Source: Anaerocaecibacter muris
GTDB taxonomy: Bacteria; Bacillota; Clostridia; Christensenellales; Pumilibacteraceae
Direction of reading: 5' to 3'
NCBI RefSeq assembly: GCF_943192945.1
Contig: NZ_CALPCE010000002.1
Coordinates: forward strand, 248,001-312,000
Length of the DNA stretch: 64,000 nt
Shown here in pieces: positions 8,766-16,471 of this stretch. The notes under the pieces were generated by a model. The model did not search any database. It was not told where the DNA came from and worked only from the letters and a program-made list of their open reading frames with translations. Each line of letters starts with the position of its first letter. Within the stretch, counting starts at the first letter, position 1. The position numbers and the translations under genes are program-made.

Positions 8766-10040
8766 ATGCGACAGAGAAAAATTGCGATAATGGGACTGGG
8801 CACGGTCGGCGGCGGCGCTTACGACATACTCACGGAAAACCGCGAGTATATACAGGCGACGCAGGGAATAGACGTTACGGTCGCGGCGATACTCGACCGC
8901 ACATCCGCGCCGTTGCAAGCGCGCGGTATAAGCGCGGATTTGTTTTGCGATAACATAGACAAACTCGCCGCCAACCCCGATATAGAACTTGTGATAGAAA
9001 CCATGGGCGGCGTAGAGCCTGCCAAAACGTTTATAATCAAACTGCTCGAAAACGGCAAGTCGGTCGTCACGGCAAATAAGGAACTTTTGGCAAAGCATTG
9101 GAGCGAACTCGAACCGATTGCGCAAAAGCACGGTTGCGGACTGTTTTTCGAGGCGAGTTGCGTGGGCGGCGTGCCCATTATCCGCGCGATAGGCGAGAGT
9201 TTTCAGGGCGACAAGGTGCGCAGTATTTACGGCATAATCAACGGCACGACTAACTATATTTTAAGTAAAATGAGCAGTGAAAACCTCGACTACGCGCAGG
9301 CGTTAAAGCAGGCGCAGTCGCTCGGCTTTGCGGAAGCCGACCCGACTTCCGACGTCGAGGGTTACGACGCGGCGTATAAACTTTCCATACTCGCGTCGCT
9401 CGCGTTTCACACGTGCGTGCCGTATGCGAGCATTTACCGCGAGGGTATTACCAAAGTCACGGCGCAGGATATAAAAAACGCGCATGCGCTCGGTTACGAA
9501 ATTAAACTGATAGCAATCGGCACTCGCGACGGCGACAGCGTGGAAGCGCGCGTGCACCCGCTGTTCGTGCCGAGCGACCACCCTTTGGCGGCGGTGTCGG
9601 GTGCGTATAACGCGGTCTATCTGAACGGCGACAACGTCGGCGACCTCATGTTTTACGGCGCGGGCGCGGGCGCGCGCCCTACGGGAAGCGCGATCGTTTC
9701 GGACGTTATAAAAGCGTTGACGGGTAAGCCCAAATATACCGACTTCGACAACAACGGACGGTTGAGCGACGGTATAGACTTTATCGGCGACTTTATGAGC
9801 GGATATTATATCTGCGTGACGGTGGACGACAAAACGGGCGTGTTGAGCAAGATCTCCACGGTGTTGAGCGATAACGGCGTTAGCATAAAATCGGCAATAC
9901 AGCGCGCGGGCGAGGGCGATACAGCAACGTTGCTGTTCCTCACGCACAAAGCGCGCGAACACTCCGTCATGCACGCGCTCGACACTATAAGCAAGCTCGC
10001 CACGGTGCGCAGTATCGATTCCATGATACGAGTAATGTAA
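8766..10040 (+). CDS. hom: Homoserine dehydrogenase with C-terminal ACT domain
   Basis: Hom reduces aspartate semialdehyde to homoserine, the branch toward threonine and methionine. The 424-residue protein has an N-terminal GLGTVGGG Rossmann motif (residues 10-17), the conserved VVTANKELLA segment, the catalytic-domain stretch INGTTNYILSKM, GFAEADPTSDVEGYDAAYKLSILA, and a C-terminal ACT regulatory domain (from about residue 345, pattern VTVDDKTGVLSKIS) that usually senses threonine. ATG 8766 was taken with GGGGTG upstream; an upstream TTG at 8751 would add five residues. It is the last gene of the ECF/coaX/hom operon. Confidence 0.95.
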   Translation: MRQRKIAIMGLGTVGGGAYDILTENREYIQATQGIDVTVAAILDRTSAPLQARGISADLFCDNIDKLAANPDIELVIETMGGVEPAKTFIIKLLENGKSVVTANKELLAKHWSELEPIAQKHGCGLFFEASCVGGVPIIRAIGESFQGDKVRSIYGIINGTTNYILSKMSSENLDYAQALKQAQSLGFAEADPTSDVEGYDAAYKLSILASLAFHTCVPYASIYREGITKVTAQDIKNAHALGYEIKLIAIGTRDGDSVEARVHPLFVPSDHPLAAVSGAYNAVYLNGDNVGDLMFYGAGAGARPTGSAIVSDVIKALTGKPKYTDFDNNGRLSDGIDFIGDFMSGYYICVTVDDKTGVLSKISTVLSDNGVSIKSAIQRAGEGDTATLLFLTHKAREHSVMHALDTISKLATVRSIDSMIRVM

Positions 10041-10053
10041 GGATAGTGAATAG

Positions 10054-10123
10054 ATAAGAGATAAAAGATAATAGTTGAGGAAGGCTTGCTCGTAGAGCAA
10101 GCCTTGATTTATAATATGCGCGG
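10054..10123 (+). repeat. Dispersed repeat block A, copy 1
   Basis: Shares ATAAGAGATAA-AGATAATAGTTG, GGAAG, a hairpin and CTTGATT-A-AATAT-ATGC with 38655-38722. The hairpin here is an 11-bp stem (10081-10091 with 10095-10105) with loop GTA. Compared with copy 2 two adjacent base pairs are swapped on both arms (GC/GC here, TT/AA there), so pairing is kept. Confidence 0.75.
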
Positions 10124-10150
10124 CGGTTGTATGTGATGTAGGCTTTATAC

Positions 10151-10275
10151 CCTCATCATTTCGACCGTAGCGCAATGACTTTATGCCTGCACTTAATCGG
10201 GTGACAAGCTCAATCGGCAATAACAGTAAACACACGACAGAAATCCAATCTGTGATTGGCGGAGAAATCAAGGCG
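10151..10275 (-). repeat. Dispersed repeat block B, copy 1 (inverted, with 85-bp longer interior)
   Basis: Both ends match the copy at 38727-38776 in reverse orientation: 10259-10275 is the complement of the 17-mer at 38727-38743, and 10154-10173 is the complement of 38757-38776. The interior here is about 85 nt, against 13 nt in the other copy. Confidence 0.7.
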
Positions 10276-10477
10276 ACAGCCGCATTTGTTATTGCGCCGC
10301 TATGTTATGGTGATATTGTTTTTACTTACTGCGGCGGTCGATCTCGGCGGTAAATTATTTATAAAGGTTTGCCTTTACATAATTGTCATTGCCTTTTCTC
10401 ATAATAGTAGAGCGGCGCGTGCGCTGTGGCGGGTCGTATAAAAAACAAAACTATTTTAGATAAGTGCGTCAAAATGT

Positions 10478-10506
10478 TTGACAAATTTTTCGACTGATAG
10501 TATAAT
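10478..10506 (+). promoter_or_regulatory. Sigma-A type promoter of the 1153-residue surface protein
   Basis: TTGACA (10478-10483), 17 bp, TATAAT (10501-10506), perfect consensus; AGGAG lies between this and ATG 10555. Confidence 0.9.
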
Positions 10507-10554
10507 TTTACAGTATATGTGTACAAAAGCCTCTTTTAGGAGATTGTTGACTAA

Positions 10555-13500
10555 ATGAAAAAACTCGGTCTAATCAGAAAATTCGGACTTACCGCGACGG
10601 TTGTAATGCTTTGTTTGGCGATGATGCTTACTTTCTTTGTGTTCGCGGTTCCTCCCGTTGCGTCGCCGTTTGCCGAAACTACGGGAACGGGCGCAAGCGT
10701 CAGCAAGAGCGAAGTTCTCAAAGGCGTTAATATCAAAAACACTTGCGATTACGGCGATATGTTCGACGTTCCCGCGGTAGCAGGTGCAACCGTTACGGTT
10801 ACCGCGCCCGATAACGCGCCCGTCGAAGTTGTAAACAATAAGGTAACGGCTTTGCAGGTCGGTAATTATAAAGTTACCTATACTCAAAACGGACTTTCTT
10901 ACGATTTTTACGTGCGCGTAACGCTCGACGAGGAATTTTTCCTTAAAGTAGACGATAACGGCGCGGATATTCCCACGTATATCAAAAACGACGGAAATAT
11001 CGTGCTCCCGCTCGCGCGCGTGGTGTATTACGACGACAACAATATTCTTCAAGAATACGACGGCGACTACACCGTTATCGCTTCCACTTCCAGAAACACC
11101 GCGACGTATAATGTTAAAAAGGGCACGGACGAGGCGACAAACCCCGCTGCCGCGGACAGAACGGTGCAACTCGACGGCACCAACGGACAGCTTTTTATCA
11201 CTTATACGGCAAAGCTCGGCGCGACTGGCACCAAGCATTTCAGCAAGATTTTCAACGTTAAAGTTCAATCCGGCGTAAACAACACGGGCAACCCGACCCT
11301 TTCCGTTTCGGGCGTTCAAAAAGACGTTTCTATCAACCGTGCGGTTACGCTCCCCAAAGCGACTGCGACCGACAGTTACGACGACAACGTTAAAATCGAA
11401 ATAAAAGTTCTCGACCCGCACGGCAACCCCGTTAAAAACGTCGATATCGACGAAAACGGTTACGCTTACCGCAAGGAAGGCAAGACCTATACCGACGTTA
11501 CGTTTGACAACGACAAATCCATGACGTTCTATCCCATGGAAACGGGCGACTACAAAATTTCGTACACCGCTTACAGCGACGCGTGGACCGGTTCCGGCAA
11601 CGTCGGCAAATCGAGTACTCGCGAATATTCCATGACGGTGTCCGACCTTGTCGCGCCCGTATTCAAATCCGTGGAAGACTGGCGTATCCCCGAAACGTGG
11701 GGCAAGACCGTTTACAAACGCGGCGAAAACGGCAAGGAAGAGGCAACTCAACTCGGCAATAAAATTCACTTCACCGTTCCCGAAGTCGTAGATAACGACC
11801 CCGAAAGCCCTATAACCGTTTACTTCCGTATTACCGATTCGGACAACTCCAAAACGGTTATCGAGTTCACTAATATCTTGGCGGACGACAACGATTCGGC
11901 AAGCAAGTATGTTGCGAGCGACAAGAGCTCGTACAAAGCGGACGCGACGTTCAGCACCGAAAACGGCTTTGACTTCAACTTCGACGATTATCGCAAAGTA
12001 GACCCCAAAGACCCGAACGGCGCGGAACTCGACCGCGTGGGCACGTATACGGTTTTGTACCGTGCGCGCGATAAGGCTAACAACACGTCTTCCAAGACGT
12101 TCACCATCCAGTTGCAGGAAAAATACACGGACACGGCGGAACCGACCACTGCGGAAATCACCGCGCCCAACTATATTTCCGATAAAGACGAAACTTTGAC
12201 GGTGCCTCATCCCGACTATGCGGATGCTTCCGACACCCGTCCGCTCGTCGATTACAGACTGTACACCGACGCGACGCTCGGCGAAGGCGACGTGCGTTAC
12301 CTCGACGTCACCGGCGGCGACGTTGCGGATATAGAGGGCGGCTACCTTGTATTCAACAAGGGCAAGACCGACAGAAAAGGCGTCTCCCTCGAAAAGAAAT
12401 TGAAGATAGGCGAAAACCTGTACTTCTATATCGCAGTTACCGATAAAGTCGGCAACTACAAAACCAATGTAAAAGACAACGTCAAAATTGCGGCGTCCGA
12501 CGCGACCGAGGCTTACAAAAATATCGAATCGGTAGTAAAAGTAATAGCGTCCGACGCGCAGTCTGCGTTCATCTTTAAAGGCGACAGCATGACGTTCTCC
12601 AACGCCAACCCCAACAAACAGGCGGGCGACGCGCTTGTTGCGGGCGACAGCGTTGTTGCCGACGGGTTCAGCATTGTTACCGCCAACAAGGATATGCGCA
12701 AGTATACCGGCTTTGAAGTTGCGGTCTATAATCCGAAAGGTCAGCCCATCAACGCGACGCTCGAAACGTACACCGTTCCCGGCAAGACGACCGACGAAAT
12801 TTTTGTAAAGAACATTAAATTCCACGCTTCCTCTACCACGCAGGTAAAAGGCGAGGACGGCACATGGACGGAGGGTGATAAGCCCTATTATATGACCGTT
12901 CGTGTGTTCGACGTAAACGGCAACAACGAAGTTTACGGCTATAAGCTCGGTAACGTTGCGCCTTCTCCCGACGATCTTATTCACGGCTCCGCCATCAATA
13001 CGATCGGCTCGACGGGCGACGTAAACGTAACATACAAACTGCACAACGAAACGGTTGAAGCAAACGGCACTGCGGGCGATTCGCTCTATGTCGTTCGCAA
13101 GATAAGCGGCATGGCGTTCAGCCTTATGGGTTCCGAATTCACCGCCAAAAAGCAAGGCTCTTACAATGTCCAAGACGGCTATATCTTTAAGACCGATTAC
13201 GATAACGGCGGATACAGCTATGACAAAGTTAAGTTTGTCGGTTTGAGCGAAGGCAATTACAGCTTTAAGATTAAAGATACTTCCGCGCCCGTATTCGAGG
13301 TGCAGGGCGTAATGCCGACATACTGGGCAAAATACGACGCGACCAGCGAGGAAACCATAGCCAACACTACGGTTAAACTCCCGAAAGTCGTTGCCTATAC
13401 CGAAAACGGCATTGCCGACGTAGAACTTGAAATAACCTACAACAACGAAAAAGTAGATTACGACAAGGAAACCAATACGTTCAAGGGCGTTAAGGACGGC

Positions 13501-14016
13501 GCGTATAAACTCAAATATACGGCAACTGCCGCCAATGCGAAAACTGCCGACGCCGAATATACCATCAATATCGGCGACGTACAGGGCCCCGAATTCACTT
13601 TGAGCGGCGGCACTTCCACTACCGCTACCATGAAAGTGGGCGACACGTTTACGTTTGCTGCCATGAAGCTCGTCGAGGACGAAAACGGCGTTCAGATAAC
13701 CAAAAAGCTGTACGATCCTTCGCACGAGGAAGTCACCGACGCAACCGTCAGCGGCTCCATGACCAGCAAAGGCGACGCCAAGAACAACGGTACGACCATC
13801 ACGTTCAGCATGGCGGGCACTTACGAAGTCGTGTACACCGCTACCGATTCCAACAACAACCCCACCACGCAACGCTTTACCATTACGGTAGTCAGCAGCG
13901 GTTCGAGCACTCCCACCACTTGGACGACTTTGTCCACCGTGCTTATCGTTGTGGCGATAGTCTTGCTCGCGGGCGTTATAGTGTACGTTGTGCGCTTCCG
14001 CAAAGTTAAGAAATAA
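10555..14016 (+). CDS. Large membrane-anchored surface protein with Ig/cadherin-like modules
   Basis: A 1153-residue exported protein. Residues about 12-40 form a signal peptide or first membrane segment (hydrophobic VVMLCLAMMLTFFVFAV). The body is beta-rich, Asp/Thr/Lys-rich and repetitive, with several module borders marked by patterns such as DLVAPVFKSVEDW, KDTSAPVFEVQGV and DVQGPEFTLSGG, typical of tandem bacterial Ig-like or cadherin-like domains. A single C-terminal membrane helix (LSTVLIVVAIVLLAGVIVYVV, about 1124-1144) followed by a basic RFRKVKK tail anchors it; there is no LPxTG. ATG 10555 is preceded by AGGAG at a slightly long spacing. A strong terminator ends the unit, so it is likely monocistronic. 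The ligand is unknown. Confidence 0.82.
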   Translation: MKKLGLIRKFGLTATVVMLCLAMMLTFFVFAVPPVASPFAETTGTGASVSKSEVLKGVNIKNTCDYGDMFDVPAVAGATVTVTAPDNAPVEVVNNKVTALQVGNYKVTYTQNGLSYDFYVRVTLDEEFFLKVDDNGADIPTYIKNDGNIVLPLARVVYYDDNNILQEYDGDYTVIASTSRNTATYNVKKGTDEATNPAAADRTVQLDGTNGQLFITYTAKLGATGTKHFSKIFNVKVQSGVNNTGNPTLSVSGVQKDVSINRAVTLPKATATDSYDDNVKIEIKVLDPHGNPVKNVDIDENGYAYRKEGKTYTDVTFDNDKSMTFYPMETGDYKISYTAYSDAWTGSGNVGKSSTREYSMTVSDLVAPVFKSVEDWRIPETWGKTVYKRGENGKEEATQLGNKIHFTVPEVVDNDPESPITVYFRITDSDNSKTVIEFTNILADDNDSASKYVASDKSSYKADATFSTENGFDFNFDDYRKVDPKDPNGAELDRVGTYTVLYRARDKANNTSSKTFTIQLQEKYTDTAEPTTAEITAPNYISDKDETLTVPHPDYADASDTRPLVDYRLYTDATLGEGDVRYLDVTGGDVADIEGGYLVFNKGKTDRKGVSLEKKLKIGENLYFYIAVTDKVGNYKTNVKDNVKIAASDATEAYKNIESVVKVIASDAQSAFIFKGDSMTFSNANPNKQAGDALVAGDSVVADGFSIVTANKDMRKYTGFEVAVYNPKGQPINATLETYTVPGKTTDEIFVKNIKFHASSTTQVKGEDGTWTEGDKPYYMTVRVFDVNGNNEVYGYKLGNVAPSPDDLIHGSAINTIGSTGDVNVTYKLHNETVEANGTAGDSLYVVRKISGMAFSLMGSEFTAKKQGSYNVQDGYIFKTDYDNGGYSYDKVKFVGLSEGNYSFKIKDTSAPVFEVQGVMPTYWAKYDATSEETIANTTVKLPKVVAYTENGIADVELEITYNNEKVDYDKETNTFKGVKDGAYKLKYTATAANAKTADAEYTINIGDVQGPEFTLSGGTSTTATMKVGDTFTFAAMKLVEDENGVQITKKLYDPSHEEVTDATVSGSMTSKGDAKNNGTTITFSMAGTYEVVYTATDSNNNPTTQRFTITVVSSGSSTPTTWTTLSTVLIVVAIVLLAGVIVYVVRFRKVKK

Positions 14017-14023
14017 ATAATAG

Positions 14024-14057
14024 TTATAAGCGACTGAACGGTCGCTTATAATTTTTT
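14024..14057 (+). terminator. Strong terminator after the 1153-residue surface protein
   Basis: An 11-bp perfect stem (TTATAAGCGAC / GTCGCTTATAA) with a 6-nt loop, followed by a T-run at 14052-14057. Confidence 0.92.
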
Positions 14058-14065
14058 GCGCGTCG

Positions 14066-14105
14066 GTCGAATACAATATTCTCGGAATATCGCGTATTCG
14101 ACCGT
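14066..14105. repeat. Long hairpin without T-run
   Basis: GGTCGAATAC (about 14066-14075) pairs with GTATTCGACC, with an inner AATATTC/GAATAT stem. No T-run follows, so it is not a standard terminator; a folded RNA or DNA site is possible. Confidence 0.55.
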
Positions 14106-14350
14106 CCAATCAAATTGCTCGGCGCAATATTACGTATTATTCGGTTTTACGGCAGACATGCTTGTTTATATATGCGCATAAGTTTGTGTGCATAAATCAA
14201 CAAAAATATACAAAGCGAGAGCTTATCGCTAACATTTTGCGAGTGCGATATTGAATAAGCGAGTATATATAACGACAGCCGGTTAGGCTTTTGCCTGCGA
14301 ATTAAATACGGCAGATAACAGATTGGATTTGAAATTATTACGGAGTAAGA
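14106..14350. other. Intergenic region upstream of the AT-hook HEPN gene
   Basis: AT-rich DNA of about 245 nt; no consensus promoter pair is obvious, though TATATAT-type words occur near 14260-14270. GGAG sits just before ATG 14351. Confidence 0.4.
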
Positions 14351-16396
14351 ATGGAAAATGTAAGGTATAATATTTCGCCCTGTACAGACAGCGAAGTAAC
14401 GACGTTTATCGGCAAGATAGACGGGAACGAGTATGTTCCGAACGGCGCGGTTAAATCGACCGAGCGTTCGCATTATGACAGATATTCTTTTTTATGCAAC
14501 GATAACCGCGTTGCTGTCGTTTACGACACAACCGCGCACATATTGTCTATAACGGGACGTCAGGACTATGCGGAACGGCTGTTAAACTTGTTCGGCGCGG
14601 AACAAAAATCGGTCAAGCGTTCGACGGTGCCCGCGCAGGGCAGTGTGCCCGTAAAACATGCGGACAAAAAGCCGTTCGAGCCTACCGAAATTATCCGACG
14701 CGGAAGCGGCGGCGAGGCGGGCAAGCGCGCTAAACTTTTTGTAGAGCCCGACCGTCTTATTCGTCGAAGCGAGTTTAAACCCGTTGCGACGGTGTTCGCT
14801 TCGTCCAAAGGCGCGGTAATTTCCACTGACGAAATTTATCCGCCGCAGACCGTTCATAGAAAACCGCCCGCAGAGCGTAAGCCTGCCGACGAATTTGACG
14901 GCGACGTTATATATCCGCCGCAACGCGTGCAAAAGCGACCTTTGCCGTCTTACGGCGAAAAACCCGTCGCGCCCGTTGCGCCTGCGTCGCAACAACCGAC
15001 ATATAACTATCAGGCGCCGCCGCGCTTTAACTCGGCAATGACGGAGCACGGTTCGGACAATGCCAAGTCCGTCGGCATATCAATATCGGTGGGCGGCAGA
15101 ACGCCGAGCGCATTGCCGCGCCGTGCAACCATATCGTTCGGGTCGGACGACGAGGGAGGAACGAACGAAAGCTCGTTTAGAATAAATACGCGCGTACAAA
15201 GCGATTTTAGGCAAAATGTCGCGGTAAATGTCGGCGCACAGAGCGGAGACGGTCAGCAAGGACAGCAAAAACGCAAGCGCGGCAGACCGCCCAAAGCAAA
15301 AGCGCAAAACGACTATGTAGGCGGTATTGCGCCCGTACAGACGGTAAACGCGCCGCAGTCGCAGTCCGTGCAATACGGTAGTGCGAATAATTATTCGGGC
15401 AATAACGGCGCAAACAACGTCGGCGCGCAAAACGGCGACGGTCAGCAGGGTCAACAAAAGCGCAAGCGCGGCAGACCGCCCAAAAACAAACCGCAAAACG
15501 ATTATGTAAACGTCGCGCAGGGCACGACGGACAATCAATCGGACAAAAACGGACAATCGGAAAAATCGGTGCCCGAATATAAAAACGGTTATTCCGTAAA
15601 GAACTTTCCGATAGACTCGCTTAACGGCGCAATCAAGCGGTTGCGGTCTTACGGCAAGACTGTGCTTGCGGACGGTACGGAGTTTGCGGGCACGCCGCAA
15701 GAGGTTAAGACGTACAGCGTGACCGACGCGGCGGGGCAAAAAGTCGTACTGCGTTACGCGACCAAGCGCATGACGTTACAGTTGCAGGGCAAGCGTTCGG
15801 AGTTGTTCGGCGAGGTGCTGTCGCAAGTCAGTTACGATTCGGACTATTCGTCCGCGCTCGAAAATTATATCGACAACTCGGGCGGAGATAAAAAAGTTTC
15901 GGACGTGCAAAACAAGCTGAAACGGCGATTGCCTACGGCGTTCGAGTTTTTGTCGGAACAGTCGAGGATAGATTTTTCTTACGGAATACACGATTTCGAT
16001 CAGTCGGGATTGCAGTTGTCCGATTACTCGGTGTTACTTGTACCCGCGTTCAGAGGGCTGGAACGGTTTGTGTTCGACCTGCAACGCACCGAGGGCATCA
16101 ACGTTAAGATGATAGGTCAAGCATACGACAAGGACGACAACGGCAATTATGTGCTTAAAGGCGGGTACACGCAACGCATTAAAAGCGTTATCTATGCGGA
16201 AGTCATGGTTGCGCTGTACACGGAATATTTTTCGCGGCGCAACTTCTTTGCGCACTCGGACAATACCGACAACAATGTTTCGCGTTCCATACCCGACAGG
16301 GATACGGCAAAAAAGATATTCGACGGGCTGCTTGACGTTGTGGAATACAACGCCAAAAAGCTCAAAGAAATAGGCTTTAAAATAGTCAAACAGTAA
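14351..16396 (+). CDS. AT-hook protein with RnlA/RNase LS-like HEPN ribonuclease domain
   Basis: A 681-residue protein with no signal peptide. Residues 1-80 and about 425-495 each look like a TBP-like repeat (patterns AVVYDTTAHILSITG and RMTLQLQGKRSELFGEVL), the fold found in the N-terminal parts of the toxin RnlA (RNase LS). Residues about 100-410 are a low-complexity linker with two near-identical 29-residue blocks, 63 residues apart, each carrying an AT-hook core RGRPPK (307-315 and 370-378). The C-terminal domain (about 510-681) resembles the RnlA catalytic domain: SDYSVLLVPAFRGLE, then the HEPN motif R630-NFFA-H635 (R-x4-H), followed by a helical end. Predicted role: an endoribonuclease, perhaps DNA-associated through the AT-hooks. 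No RnlB-like antitoxin is seen; a CTP-synthase paralogue follows. The RnlA relation is from remembered motifs and needs a profile search. Confidence 0.62.
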   Translation: MENVRYNISPCTDSEVTTFIGKIDGNEYVPNGAVKSTERSHYDRYSFLCNDNRVAVVYDTTAHILSITGRQDYAERLLNLFGAEQKSVKRSTVPAQGSVPVKHADKKPFEPTEIIRRGSGGEAGKRAKLFVEPDRLIRRSEFKPVATVFASSKGAVISTDEIYPPQTVHRKPPAERKPADEFDGDVIYPPQRVQKRPLPSYGEKPVAPVAPASQQPTYNYQAPPRFNSAMTEHGSDNAKSVGISISVGGRTPSALPRRATISFGSDDEGGTNESSFRINTRVQSDFRQNVAVNVGAQSGDGQQGQQKRKRGRPPKAKAQNDYVGGIAPVQTVNAPQSQSVQYGSANNYSGNNGANNVGAQNGDGQQGQQKRKRGRPPKNKPQNDYVNVAQGTTDNQSDKNGQSEKSVPEYKNGYSVKNFPIDSLNGAIKRLRSYGKTVLADGTEFAGTPQEVKTYSVTDAAGQKVVLRYATKRMTLQLQGKRSELFGEVLSQVSYDSDYSSALENYIDNSGGDKKVSDVQNKLKRRLPTAFEFLSEQSRIDFSYGIHDFDQSGLQLSDYSVLLVPAFRGLERFVFDLQRTEGINVKMIGQAYDKDDNGNYVLKGGYTQRIKSVIYAEVMVALYTEYFSRRNFFAHSDNTDNNVSRSIPDRDTAKKIFDGLLDVVEYNAKKLKEIGFKIVKQ

Positions 16397-16439
16397 ACCT
16401 ATCGCAATTCATATTACAACGGCAATTCATTAAGAAAAC

Positions 16440-16471
16440 AGGAGGACAAGCGTTACGCTTTAAACGTTATG
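16440..16471 (+). promoter_or_regulatory. Ribosome binding site with a hairpin before the start codon
   Basis: AGGAGG (16440-16445) is 23 nt from ATG 16469, too far by normal rules. AAGCG-TTA-CGCTT (16448-16460) lies between and could fold so that the effective spacing becomes about 10 nt. No in-frame start codon lies closer to the site. Confidence 0.45.

Larger units (their letters stand above)
10041..10477. other. Intergenic region holding a dispersed repeat
   Basis: No gene that I can support. It contains repeat block A (10054-10123), block B (10151-10275, inverted relative to the copy near 38.7 kb) and then AT-rich DNA leading to the promoter at 10478. Confidence 0.6.

Noticed and set aside
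10256-10441. Small hydrophobic frame of 61 codons downstream of hom
   Set aside because: It starts inside repeat block B with TTG, has no ribosome binding site, and no recognisable family.
10570-14109. Very long open frame on the minus strand opposite the 1153-residue surface protein (similar ones at 30366-32747 and 46886-49129)
   Set aside because: No domain, no ribosome binding site, composition rich in Arg/Val/Phe as expected for the antisense of GC-rich codon use; the plus-strand genes have clear signals and motifs.
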